20,352 nucleotides of DNA from an uncultured Clostridia bacterium (GCA_937919155.1 CALFPM010000023.1:1-20352); one strand, 5' to 3'. Positions 7,139 to 15,089 are shown, counted from the first letter of the stretch. The notes: a model not told the origin generated them from the sequence alone. Numbers and translations: made by a program.

Positions 7139-7301
7139 AATTATTTATGCCACTTATTCAAGCGAATATCATTGCAAAAATGAATATTTTTAAAAATATC
7201 ATCAAAAGCCGCCTTTGCAAATAAACTGCTCCAAACTGTGTGTACAGTACAATTTGGAGCAGTTCAATCAATCCGCCGATTTTATTTTTTCATAAAATGA
7301 T
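7139..7301. other. Gene-free stretch after ntpK with palindromes
   Basis: No open frame or RNA gene is visible here. It holds the 12-bp inverted repeat at 7224-7264 (listed separately) and a perfect 16-bp AT palindrome at 7184-7199. On the minus strand this is the 3' untranslated region of the V-ATPase message before the terminator at 7104-7136. Together with 6957-7103 it makes up the roughly 345-base gap between ntpK and the signalling operon. Confidence 0.6.
7224..7264. repeat. Perfect 12-bp hairpin just downstream of ntpK
   Basis: AACTGCTCCAAA (7224-7235) is exactly complementary to 7253-7264, and the 17-base loop can form a further CTGT/ACAG stem (7236-7239 with 7244-7247). No U-run follows on either strand, so it is not a standard terminator. 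In the V-ATPase message it would be a stable 3' hairpin 38 bases after the ntpK stop, which could protect the transcript end. Function is inferred. Confidence 0.65.
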
Positions 7302-7727
7302 TTAGCCGAGGGCAACCATGCTGAAAACGAGTGCGAAAAGAGCAACTGTTTCGCAAAGGCCGACAACGGTGATGTACTGCGAGAAACCTTTGCCTGTTTC
7401 GGCAAGAGCGTCTGCGCCTGCTGCACCTGCTTTACCCTGAACAACAGCGGAAACTGCCATTGCAATGCCCGATGCAATGCCAAGGCCGAAGAGGAATGCG
7501 GGATCTTTATCTGCACCTGTCATCTGCTGCATAAGAAGAAAGCCATAGATAGTCTGTGTAAGGGGTGCACCTGCGAAAACCGTGAGAATGAAAGGTGCTG
7601 CCTTGTTGCTCATATAGCACTTTTTCCAGGCGCCGATTGAAGCCTGACCTGCAATGCCGATACCTATTGCTGAGCCTGTTGCGGCAATACCCATTGCCAG
7701 AGCTGTTGCTAATAATCCTAAATTCAT
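7302..7727 (-). CDS. ntpK: V-type ATPase subunit K (c-ring proteolipid, Na+ type signature)
   Basis: This 141-residue protein has four membrane helices from two fused hairpins, the normal size class of bacterial V-type proteolipids (E. hirae NtpK about 156). It forms the membrane rotor ring that carries the coupling ion. The ion-site residues match the Na+ site known in E. hirae NtpK: Thr57-Gln58 in PLTQTIYGF, Gln97 in VVQGKAG and the essential carboxylate Glu126 in LCETVALF. The Gln-to-Glu spacing of 29 is the same as Gln110-Glu139 there. The gene starts 11 bases after the ntpI stop with AAGGAG between, and is the last gene of the operon. Ion specificity for Na+ is inferred from these ligands. 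Confidence 0.93.
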   Translation of the reverse strand: MNLGLLATALAMGIAATGSAIGIGIAGQASIGAWKKCYMSNKAAPFILTVFAGAPLTQTIYGFLLMQQMTGADKDPAFLFGLGIASGIAMAVSAVVQGKAGAAGADALAETGKGFSQYITVVGLCETVALFALVFSMVALG

Positions 7728-7738
7728 AATGATTCTCC

Positions 7739-9655
7739 TTAATTTTCAATTTGTTCTTCAAAAGGTTTGAATTTATGTCCGCTCCAGGACATATCAAGAT
7801 GCGATGAGAATTCCAGAGTGTTGAGTCTGATGCCGTGAACAATAACTGAAAGAACATTCAGTATCATATTCAGCCCGTGACCGAACACAAGAAGAACTAT
7901 CGCAATAATCATAAACAGGAAATTGCCGAGCAAGGGACTTGCAAGTTCATTGACGGTTGCGGATATTGCCGCGCCTGCAAGACCGACCGCCCAGAGACGG
8001 ATATACGAAACTATATCCGAGAAAACATTGACAACGCCGAGCAGGACGGAAACGATGTTCTTGAGGCTTTCAAGAATTGATTTGCCGATGCTGCCGTCAT
8101 AGTTCGAGAACACAAAGCTCATCACAAAACCTGCAACGACCATAACAAGCGCAACCGTGCCGATGGGAATGCCGCTTATCACAAGTCCGAAGGGGAAAAC
8201 CTGAGCGTTTACAACAAAGCTCAGAACCACATAAAAGATGCCGACAAGCTGCATTATTGAGCCGATATCGCCGAGAATCTTAATTGATTTTCTGTTGCGT
8301 GCGGCAACCTTGATGTGTGCCACCGTCAGCTGAACAAGTGCCAGCGAGAAGCAGAATATCTGCAGATTCTGTGCGGTTGTGAGACCGTATTCGCCGTTTG
8401 TCCATGGCGGATACCAGATTCTGTCTGCATAAACATTTGAAATAACGGGCACCGACAATTTCTGAAGCCATTCGGGAATCTGTTCCGGAGAAAGACCGAA
8501 CCATGTGCAGGTAACTGTTCCCCAAAGAATTGTTGACAGACCGAAAAGTCCGATCAGCAAAAATGCAGGGGGAACTTTTTTCTTTGATACAAGTGTTTTT
8601 GCAATCAGAATTCCCGTAACCGCGGAAATGAGGAGTCCGTAGCCGCCGTCACCGAAAATAATTCCGAAGAATATGAGGATAAATCCAAGGAACCAACCTG
8701 AAATATCATATTCAAAATATCCCGGAACCGTGCCAAGAAAATCGGTCAGCGGATAAATGAGGCTGACAAACTTGTTGTTTTTCAGCTTGGTGGGAACATT
8801 GTCCTCTTCGGTGGGTTCTTCAACAAGAAGACCCCATGAATTTTCTTTCGCGGTTTTCTTCAGACGGTCAATATTTTCTTCTTCAACATATCCCGTGAAG
8901 TACGCAACGCTCACATCGGAAAGTTTTTCGCTTGCCATGCCCGTTGCATAAACCTCGAATTCAATTTCTTTTTCACTTGTTCCGATTGCCTTTTTTATGC
9001 TTTCGGAATAAACCGCAAAGGAAGAAATTTTTTCGTCAATTTCTTTGATACGATCATTCAGGATTCCGAGCTTTTCCCTTATTTCAGCCGTTGAAGCCGA
9101 AGGCATTTCAAGTCGGTACGCTTTCAAAGAATTGATAACTTCCGCCTCTCCCTCAATCCCCGTTTTTATCAGCAGGAATTTTACGGAAGATTTTGTCTTT
9201 TGAAGAGGCAGGGTTTTCACGCTTTCGTCAAGCTTTCCATACTCTGCCGCGGGCATTTCGTAAAGCAAAATTTCAACGCCCTTTTCCGCAAGTGACGCAA
9301 GCTTTTCGGGGTCAATTTCGCCCCAATCCGAAAGTCGGTCAAGTTCTGCGGCAAGAGTAATTTTTTCTGCTGAACAGAGCTTTTTTTCATCCTCAAGAGC
9401 AATGATTTCTTTTGCAACGAAAAAAGCTTTTTCAGCATCGGTATTCTCTTGCTTTATCTTTTTGTTTTTCTTTTCCGAAACACTGAAAAGTGCGCTTTCA
9501 AGAAGCGATACTCTTTCTTTGAGTTCTTCAAGCTTTTTGCCCGAACCTTCAACCGCCTCGATATGAAGAATACCGAGCTTACGGAGTTTTTTGAGTGTTT
9601 CGGATTTTTTATCTCCCATTATTATGAGAGAAACTTTTTTCATGGGCACTATCAT
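7739..9655 (-). CDS. ntpI: V-type ATPase subunit I (a-subunit homologue)
   Basis: This 638-residue protein has a cytoplasmic, coiled-coil N-terminal half (to about residue 325) and a C-terminal half with about seven or eight membrane helices. It is the stator half-channel that passes ions to the K ring and anchors the peripheral stalks. The GFILIFFGIIFGDGGYG segment and SDIVSYIRLWAVGLA are family hallmarks; Arg553 in the latter should be the conserved arginine facing the ring carboxylate. The ATG at 9655 overlaps the ntpD stop by four bases (ATGA) and has GGAGGTG eight bases upstream; another ATG four codons later is less well placed. Length is typical for the short bacterial type. Confidence 0.93.
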   Translation of the reverse strand: MIVPMKKVSLIIMGDKKSETLKKLRKLGILHIEAVEGSGKKLEELKERVSLLESALFSVSEKKNKKIKQENTDAEKAFFVAKEIIALEDEKKLCSAEKITLAAELDRLSDWGEIDPEKLASLAEKGVEILLYEMPAAEYGKLDESVKTLPLQKTKSSVKFLLIKTGIEGEAEVINSLKAYRLEMPSASTAEIREKLGILNDRIKEIDEKISSFAVYSESIKKAIGTSEKEIEFEVYATGMASEKLSDVSVAYFTGYVEEENIDRLKKTAKENSWGLLVEEPTEEDNVPTKLKNNKFVSLIYPLTDFLGTVPGYFEYDISGWFLGFILIFFGIIFGDGGYGLLISAVTGILIAKTLVSKKKVPPAFLLIGLFGLSTILWGTVTCTWFGLSPEQIPEWLQKLSVPVISNVYADRIWYPPWTNGEYGLTTAQNLQIFCFSLALVQLTVAHIKVAARNRKSIKILGDIGSIMQLVGIFYVVLSFVVNAQVFPFGLVISGIPIGTVALVMVVAGFVMSFVFSNYDGSIGKSILESLKNIVSVLLGVVNVFSDIVSYIRLWAVGLAGAAISATVNELASPLLGNFLFMIIAIVLLVFGHGLNMILNVLSVIVHGIRLNTLEFSSHLDMSWSGHKFKPFEEQIEN

Positions 9656-10284
9656 AATGAGTACACCTCCGTTTCCGAAGATACTTCATTGCGTGCCGCA
9701 ATTTTGCGTTTTGATATTTTTGAGCGGACAACGGCACTTACCTGCTGATCCGCCATATAAATTGAAATTCTTTTGATGTTTTCCTCTGTTTCAGGGATTT
9801 TGACCTTTTCAAACAGGTTGACTCTCTGCGAAGTTGAGCGAAGCTCCTCTTCAAGAAGTCTGACCTGCTCATCCAACACTTCCGCTTCAAGGTCAAGGGA
9901 CATGGCTTTTTCCATATGGTTTGCGGCTATGTCAACCCACAGCGGAGTTTCATATAAATCGTAATCGCTTCGGGAGAAATCCGCGCCTTCGTAAACGGGA
10001 ATTGCAACACCCGCAATGTTACCCATACCCTTACGGATATTTTTTACGGTGATTATTCCCTCGGGGAAGGCGTCTGTTTCGCTGAAAACGGCAATCCACG
10101 AACTGAAGCCTTTTTCAAGGTCTTCTCTCTCTTTTCTTACCGCTTCCGCCTTTGATTCAATAGTGCGTATTTCAGCCTGAAGCTGTTGCTTTTTGAGTGT
10201 CAGAGTAGGCAAATATCTCCGATACATTTTGAGGGCATCTTTCTGTATCTTCAACTCATTTTTAGTCAGTTTGATTTTTGCCAA
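9652..10284 (-). CDS. ntpD: V-type ATPase subunit D (central rotor shaft)
   Basis: This 210-residue protein has long helical N- and C-terminal segments rich in charged heptads, and an N-terminus of the D-subunit type (KIKLTKNELKIQKD, 3-16). It forms the coiled-coil shaft inside the A3B3 hexamer. The only reasonable start is a TTG at 10284, seven bases after GGAGGG; no ATG or GTG is placed well. It begins 13 bases after the ntpB stop. In Enterococcus the shaft pairs with an F-type subunit (NtpG), which is not encoded here. The weak start codon could lower its translation against A and B, since one D is needed for three A and three B; that is inference. Confidence 0.88.
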   Translation of the reverse strand: MAKIKLTKNELKIQKDALKMYRRYLPTLTLKKQQLQAEIRTIESKAEAVRKEREDLEKGFSSWIAVFSETDAFPEGIITVKNIRKGMGNIAGVAIPVYEGADFSRSDYDLYETPLWVDIAANHMEKAMSLDLEAEVLDEQVRLLEEELRSTSQRVNLFEKVKIPETEENIKRISIYMADQQVSAVVRSKISKRKIAARNEVSSETEVYSL

Positions 10285-10297
10285 AACCTTACCCTCC

Positions 10298-11593
10298 TTA
10301 GTTTACAGGCCAGAATTCTTCGGTAAGGTCGGATTTGATGCCTGTTTCATCCTTTTCGAAACATTCGGCAAGGATTTTCCAGCCAAGGTCAAGTGCTTCT
10401 TCAAGAGTAAGATTGACCGACAGATCCATAAGCCTGTTTTCGAAAAGCTGACCGTATTTAAGAAGTTTGCCGTCCCAGCGTGACATTGCAAAGCCCATGT
10501 TCTTCTTTTCAAGAGTTTCTTTATAAGAAGAATACATACGGATCATTGCGTCCATAAGCGCACGGTGGTCCTTACGGGTTTTGCCGTTGACATTCTGCTT
10601 GAGTCGTGAAAGTGAGCCGAAAGGTTCAATGCGTCCGCCCTTGAGATAATACTGACCCTCGGTGATATAACCCGTGTTATCGGGAACGGGGTGAGTAACA
10701 TCATCACCGGGCATTGTTGTGACCGCAAGAACGGTAACGGAGCCTGAATCAGCAAAGTCAACCGCCTTTTCATATCGGGCGGCAAGCTGAGAATAAAGGT
10801 CGCCGGGATAGCCGCGGTTTGAGGGAACCTGTTCCTGAGTGATTGCAATTTCTTTCATTGCATCGGCATAGTTTGTCATATCGGTGAGAAGAACAAGAAC
10901 ATCCTTATCCTGCAAAGCAAACTGCTCTGCAACCGCAAGCACCATATCGGGAATCATCATGCATTCAACCGTGGGGTCGGATGCGGTGTGAATGAACATA
11001 ACGGTTTTGCTGAGCGCTCCGCCGTTTGAAAGTTCATCTTTGAAATAGAGAAAGTCGTCATATTTGAGACCCATACCGCCGAGGATGATGACATCTGCCT
11101 CAGCCTGCAGGGCAATTCGGGCAAGAAGCTGGTTATAAGGCTCACCCGAAATTGAGAAAATGGGGAGTTTCTGCGAAACGACAAGAGTGTTGAACATATC
11201 AATCATAGGAATGTTGGTACGCATCATACGGTTCGCAAGAATACGCTTTGGGGGGTTGACCGAAGGGCCGCCGATGGGCTTCATATTTTCGGTAAGTGCG
11301 GGACCTTTGTCTCTCGGTTCACCCGAACCGTTGAAGATTCTTCCCAGCAAATCTTCGCTGAACGAAACTCTCATTTCGTGGCCAAGAAAGCGGACTTCAT
11401 CGCCCGTTGAAACACCCTGACCGCCTGCAAAAACCTGAAGCGAAACAACATCGCCGTCAATTTTATTGACCTGTGCAAGTGATTTGCCGAATCTGGTGTT
11501 TATCTGTGCAAGTTCATTGTATCGCACACCGTCTGCTTTGACGGTGATAACATTGCCCGTGATGGACTCGATTCTGTTAAAAACTTTATTCAT
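10298..11593 (-). CDS. ntpB: V-type ATPase subunit B (non-catalytic)
   Basis: The product is 431 residues from the ATG at 11593, which follows the ntpA stop by one base and has AGGGCGGTG upstream; an in-frame GTG at 11602 would overlap ntpA. It belongs to the alpha/beta ATPase family. The nucleotide loop is replaced by ISGEPYNQLLA (about 148-158), as in B subunits, which do not bind catalytic ATP. Arg330 in GSLSRLKQ is the likely arginine finger acting at the A-subunit site (Arg350 in E. hirae NtpB). Three copies alternate with A in the soluble head. Length is slightly short of the usual 455-460. Confidence 0.95.
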   Translation of the reverse strand: MNKVFNRIESITGNVITVKADGVRYNELAQINTRFGKSLAQVNKIDGDVVSLQVFAGGQGVSTGDEVRFLGHEMRVSFSEDLLGRIFNGSGEPRDKGPALTENMKPIGGPSVNPPKRILANRMMRTNIPMIDMFNTLVVSQKLPIFSISGEPYNQLLARIALQAEADVIILGGMGLKYDDFLYFKDELSNGGALSKTVMFIHTASDPTVECMMIPDMVLAVAEQFALQDKDVLVLLTDMTNYADAMKEIAITQEQVPSNRGYPGDLYSQLAARYEKAVDFADSGSVTVLAVTTMPGDDVTHPVPDNTGYITEGQYYLKGGRIEPFGSLSRLKQNVNGKTRKDHRALMDAMIRMYSSYKETLEKKNMGFAMSRWDGKLLKYGQLFENRLMDLSVNLTLEEALDLGWKILAECFEKDETGIKSDLTEEFWPVN

Positions 11594-11594
11594 C

Positions 11595-13364
11595 TCATTC
11601 ACCGCCCTTTAACAAAAGCTCTGCCGCGGCAGTTGTTTTGCCCTGACCGCCTGCATACATTGCATCAATTTCACTCTCTGCCTTTGCGAAAGCTTCACTT
11701 CTGAATTCCGTGTAGTTCCAGTCAATGAATTTCTGACGCATACGGTTAAAGAAGCTTCGTGCTTCATCCTTGCTGCCAAGAACATAATCACTGCCGAGAA
11801 CATATATCAGTTTATCCGTAACATAACACTGGCGTTCCTTTGTGCAGTCAGCATCAGTCAGGTCAAATGAGTTCTGCTGAAGATAAACTGCATCAAGCAT
11901 TTCCGATTTAAGATAAACAACATAATCCTCAATGCTTGTGCCTTCTTCGCCGACAACTTTCATCATTGAGCCGATTTCATTGCCGTCAAGAAGAATGTTT
12001 TTGCAGAAAGCCGATTTTGCGGAATCTGTGACTGTCTTATATTTTGACCACGAAATAAGCGGGTCGATTGCAGGATATTTTCTTGCATCCGAACGCTCAC
12101 GGGAAAGACCGTGGAACGCACCGACAACCTTGAGAGTTGCCTGAGTTACGGGTTCTTCAAAGTTACCGCCCGCGGGAGAAACCGTTCCGCCGATTGTGAC
12201 CGAGCCTGTGCTGCCGTCAGGCAAACGCACATAGCCTGCTCTTTCATAGAAAGCGGCGATATAGGATTCAAGATATGCAGGGAAAGCTTCTTCACCGGGG
12301 ATTTCTTCAAGTCTGCCCGACATTTCACGCAGTGCCTGCGCCCAACGGGAGGTTGAATCGGCAAGAAGAAGAACATTGAGACCCATCTGACGGTAATACT
12401 CCGCAAGAGTAACCGAAGTGTAAACCGATGCTTCACGGGATGCAACGGGCATGGATGAGGTGTTGCATATAATAATGGTTCGTTCCATAAGTGAGCGGCC
12501 TGTTCTGGGGTCGGTAAGCTCGGGGAACTCCGTCAGTGTTTCAACAACTTCACCTGCACGCTCACCGCAAGCGGCTATGATAACGATATCAACGTCTGCA
12601 TACTTTGAGGTTGTGTGCTGAAGAACTGTTTTGCCTGCGCCGAAGGGGCCCGGTGTGCAATAAGTTCCGCCCTTTGCAACGGGGAAGAATGAGTCGATGA
12701 GGCGCACCTTTGTTTCCATTGTTTCAACGGGTGCCAGTCTTTCGCTGTAGCACTTTACAGCTCTCTTGACAGGCCACTTGAACGACATTGAAACGGGGAT
12801 TTCTCTGCCGCGCTCGTCAGCAAGAACCGCAACTGTTTCGTTTACTGTATATTCACCCTTATCTGCAATTGATTTGAGTGTATAGTTACCGAGAAGATAG
12901 AAAGGAACAAAAATTTTGTGTGTGAACGGACCTTCGGGAACAGTGCCGATATATTCACCTGCACGCAGAGTGTCGCCGATTTTTGCAGTGGGTGTGTATT
13001 CCCATTTCTTTTCGGCATTGAGTCCGTCTGCATAGATTCCTCTTTCAAGGAACCAGCCTGCCTGCTCGGCAAGCACGGGCAGAGGATTCTGAAGTCCGTC
13101 ATAAACCTGACCCAGAAGTCCGGGGCCAAGCTGAGCGGAAAGCATATCGCCCGTAAAATCAACATCATCTCCGCACTTGATGCCGTTTGTCATTTCATAA
13201 ACCTGTATCTGCGCAATATCTCCGCGGATACGGATAACCTCGCTCTTAAGCTTTGTATCGTCAACATTAACATAGCAGATTTCGTTCATCGAAACATTGC
13301 CGTCAAACCTGACAGACACAAGGTTGCCGTTAATGCTTACTACCTTACCTTTGTTTTCGGTCAT
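11595..13364 (-). CDS. ntpA: V-type ATPase catalytic subunit A
   Basis: This 589-residue protein is the catalytic ATPase subunit. It has the N-terminal beta barrel, the A-specific insertion (about 115-200), the Walker A loop GPFGAGKT (239-246, Lys245) and GERAGE with Glu268. The Lys-to-Glu spacing of 23 equals that of Lys238-Glu261 in E. hirae NtpA. Length is typical. The ATG overlaps the upstream stop by four bases (ATGA) and has GGAGG seven bases before it, indicating coupled translation. Depending on conditions the complex either uses ATP to pump ions or makes ATP; the direction cannot be told from sequence. Confidence 0.97.
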   Translation of the reverse strand: MTENKGKVVSINGNLVSVRFDGNVSMNEICYVNVDDTKLKSEVIRIRGDIAQIQVYEMTNGIKCGDDVDFTGDMLSAQLGPGLLGQVYDGLQNPLPVLAEQAGWFLERGIYADGLNAEKKWEYTPTAKIGDTLRAGEYIGTVPEGPFTHKIFVPFYLLGNYTLKSIADKGEYTVNETVAVLADERGREIPVSMSFKWPVKRAVKCYSERLAPVETMETKVRLIDSFFPVAKGGTYCTPGPFGAGKTVLQHTTSKYADVDIVIIAACGERAGEVVETLTEFPELTDPRTGRSLMERTIIICNTSSMPVASREASVYTSVTLAEYYRQMGLNVLLLADSTSRWAQALREMSGRLEEIPGEEAFPAYLESYIAAFYERAGYVRLPDGSTGSVTIGGTVSPAGGNFEEPVTQATLKVVGAFHGLSRERSDARKYPAIDPLISWSKYKTVTDSAKSAFCKNILLDGNEIGSMMKVVGEEGTSIEDYVVYLKSEMLDAVYLQQNSFDLTDADCTKERQCYVTDKLIYVLGSDYVLGSKDEARSFFNRMRQKFIDWNYTEFRSEAFAKAESEIDAMYAGGQGKTTAAAELLLKGGE

Positions 13365-13918
13365 TGTATAACCTCCGATCTGTCCCCATTCATAATGGAG
13401 TCATAGATATTTCTGTATGCGGATTCGCCGCTTTCCGAATCGAATTTTCTCACCCGTTCAATGAGTTTCAGCTTCAGACCGTAATAAAACACGAACTCTT
13501 CCGAAAAAGAATCCATCGGTCTGAGGGTTTCAAGAAAATCAAGACGGTATTTATTAAGAAATTTTTCCGCGTCCATGGGGCTTTCGATTTCAACGGCAGT
13601 GCGCGCCGCTTGCAAAAGTCCCGCAGGATACGATTGATTATCGGCATCAAAATGCTTGTTCATTTTATCTGCACGAAGCTTTGCAAGAACAAGGCGCAGA
13701 CTGCTCTCGCCCTCATTCCATTTTTCAATCAGTGCAGATGAAGTTTTTTCGGGATTCCGAGAAGGAACAAGAGTCAGCTTTTCCAATTCACTCTGCGCTT
13801 TTTTGCCGAGAAATCTTCCGCAAAGCTCCGTAAATCTTTCCGATGTTATGGGAAGAGGCGTGCTGTCGCCGATTCCGTCAAGTGACGGCAATTGAGATAT
13901 CAGATAATATTCAGCCAT
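13361..13918 (-). CDS. DUF2764-like V-ATPase-associated protein between E and A
   Basis: This 185-residue protein begins YYLISQLPSL (4-13), the N-terminal signature I associate with DUF2764 proteins, and is mostly helical and charged afterwards. DUF2764 genes sit between subunits E and A in the V-type ATPase operons of Chlamydia, spirochaetes and Bacteroidetes, where no standard C subunit is found. The position here is the same: two bases after the E stop and overlapping the A start by four. The role is inferred as a stand-in for subunit C, the connector between rotor shaft and K ring, or as a stalk or assembly factor. It is much shorter than normal C subunits (about 330 residues), and I see no clear C-subunit motif. 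The family call rests on the N-terminal motif and location. Confidence 0.75.
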   Translation of the reverse strand: MAEYYLISQLPSLDGIGDSTPLPITSERFTELCGRFLGKKAQSELEKLTLVPSRNPEKTSSALIEKWNEGESSLRLVLAKLRADKMNKHFDADNQSYPAGLLQAARTAVEIESPMDAEKFLNKYRLDFLETLRPMDSFSEEFVFYYGLKLKLIERVRKFDSESGESAYRNIYDSIMNGDRSEVIQ

Positions 13919-13920
13919 AA

Positions 13921-14529
13921 TTATTCAGCCTCTTTCAGAAGTGCGGTAACCCTGGGGCTGAGATAATTTGAAAGCATATCGGTAACCGCCTCTGCGGAAT
14001 AATCATAATAAACCGCACCGTTATTCACGGCAACACGGAAACCGCCGTCAAAATTATCGTTTGCCTTAAGGGTAACTCCGCCCAGCATTTTTGCCTTAAG
14101 TTCCGCAAGAAGTGCTTCTTCAAGCTTTGCAAGGTCGCTGCCGTTAAGAATCACGGTTATATCATCCGATTCGGGTTTCCCTGCCCATGCCTCAACGGCA
14201 CTTACGATAAGCTTCGCAAAGTCATCGGAAGAATAAACGGCATTGACATTGTCGCTCACAATCGCCTTGAGCTCTCTTGTGACGCTTTCTCTGAATGAGA
14301 TAAGCAGATTTCGCCCTGCCTGACGGATTGCGTCTTCGCCCGATTTAACGGTTTTTTCGTTTTCGCTCTTTGCATCGGCAATAAGCTTATCTGCCTGCAG
14401 CTTAGCTTCGGCAACGATTTTTTCAGCTTCTGCTTTTGCAGATTCAAGTATTGCTGCAGCCTGTGTTTCAGCCGCATCCACACCGTCTTTTTTAATCTGC
14501 TCAATAAGTTCCTGAAGTTGAATTTCCAT
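13921..14529 (-). CDS. ntpE: V-type ATPase subunit E (peripheral stalk)
   Basis: This 202-residue protein has a long Ala/Glu/Lys-rich helical N-terminal half (about 1-95) and a mixed C-terminal domain (about 105-202), the layout of V/A-type E subunits. E forms the outer stalks that hold the A3B3 head against rotation, normally as a coiled coil with a small G-type partner (NtpF), which is absent from this operon. The ATG has AAAGGAGACTGCGAT upstream. It is the first gene of the operon, about 107 bases downstream of a predicted transcription start, with a structured leader between them. Confidence 0.9.
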   Translation of the reverse strand: MEIQLQELIEQIKKDGVDAAETQAAAILESAKAEAEKIVAEAKLQADKLIADAKSENEKTVKSGEDAIRQAGRNLLISFRESVTRELKAIVSDNVNAVYSSDDFAKLIVSAVEAWAGKPESDDITVILNGSDLAKLEEALLAELKAKMLGGVTLKANDNFDGGFRVAVNNGAVYYDYSAEAVTDMLSNYLSPRVTALLKEAE

Positions 14530-14562
14530 ATCGCAGTCTCCTTTATATCAATATATATTCTT

Positions 14563-14626
14563 TGTCTGCCTTCAAAAAAACATAAAGGAACCAACATCCT
14601 CTGCAGACAGCTGGTTCCCTTGGTTC
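14563..14626 (-). ncRNA. Structured leader of the V-ATPase operon: attenuator-like switch
   Basis: On the minus strand two tandem copies, GAACCAA (14620-14626) and GGAACCA (14612-14618), can each pair over seven bases with the single element TTGGTTCC (14587-14594), so two hairpins exclude each other. The near hairpin is followed by TTTATG and seven T residues (14580-14574), resembling an intrinsic terminator. Its loop holds TGTCTGC (14603-14609), exactly complementary to GCAGACA (14563-14569) beyond the U-tract, allowing an H-type pseudoknot. The pairings are seen; a ligand-sensing or attenuation role is inference. It is too short for a T-box leader. It could be a known ion riboswitch or a new element. 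Confidence 0.5.
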
Positions 14627-14642
14627 AATATTAATTTATACT

Positions 14643-14670
14643 ATTATATCACGCTCTTCGGTTTTGTCAA
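14643..14670 (-). promoter_or_regulatory. Near-consensus sigma-A promoter of the V-ATPase operon
   Basis: The minus strand has TTGACA (14665-14670), a 16-base spacer and TATAAT (14643-14648). The predicted transcription start is near 14636, 107 bases before the ntpE ATG. Both hexamers are perfect, so regulation probably acts on the leader RNA or through a repressor rather than through a weak promoter. Confidence 0.88.
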
Positions 14671-14717
14671 GACTTTAGAAGCCGTTCCGCATATGTTATT
14701 GTTAATCAACGACACCT

Positions 14718-15089
14718 TTATACTTCCGCAACGGTATCAATTTCAACAAGAACACTCTTCGGAAGTTCCTTGACTGCAACGCAGGAACGCGCTGGCTTTC
14801 CCGTGAAATATTTTGCATAAACTTCGTTGAAAGCTGCAAAGTTGCTCATATCGCTGAGAAAGCAAACTGTTTTGACAACCTTTTCAAGACTGCTGCCTGC
14901 CGCTTCAAGAACGGCTTTTATGTTTTGGCAGACCTGCTCGGTCTGCTCCGTTATTGTTTCGGCTTCAATGGCACCGCTCTCGGGATTAATGGGTATCTGA
15001 CCCGAGGTAAAAACAAGTCCGCCTGCAACGATTGCCTGTGAATAAGGTCCGATTGCCTCGGGTGCGTTTTTTGTGTAAATAACGTTCAT
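14718..15089 (-). CDS. ridA: RidA family enamine/imine deaminase
   Basis: This 123-residue protein is a standard-length RidA (YjgF/UK114) enzyme. Active-site residues are in place: Tyr16 (IGPYSQA), Arg101 (PARSCVAV) and Glu116 (VLVEIDTVA), equivalent to Tyr17, Arg105 and Glu120 of E. coli RidA. It is a cytoplasmic trimer that hydrolyses reactive 2-aminoacrylate and related enamines made by pyridoxal-phosphate dehydratases. AAAGGAGAGACGTT precedes the ATG. It is transcribed towards the V-ATPase operon with no clear terminator between, so some read-through is possible, but the V-ATPase genes have their own strong promoter. It is divergent from the transporter gene. Confidence 0.95.
   Translation of the reverse strand: MNVIYTKNAPEAIGPYSQAIVAGGLVFTSGQIPINPESGAIEAETITEQTEQVCQNIKAVLEAAGSSLEKVVKTVCFLSDMSNFAAFNEVYAKYFTGKPARSCVAVKELPKSVLVEIDTVAEV

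Noticed and set aside
7224..7264. Intrinsic terminator
   Set aside because: There is no U-run on either strand; the real terminator is at 7104-7136.
12918..13406. Plus-strand open frame of 162 codons
   Set aside because: It is a shadow opposite ntpA and the end of the DUF2764-like gene.
13361..13918. Canonical V-ATPase subunit C
   Set aside because: At 185 residues it is far too short, and its N-terminal YYLISQLPSL fits DUF2764 proteins better.
14572..14619. Terminator of ridA only
   Set aside because: The hairpin lies downstream of a perfect promoter and inside the V-ATPase leader. It may stop ridA transcripts as well, but the competing pairings point to attenuation.
14530..14717. T-box leader upstream of ntpE
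   Set aside because: The leader is only about 107 nt, has no T-box core sequence, and the downstream genes are not aminoacylation or amino-acid genes.
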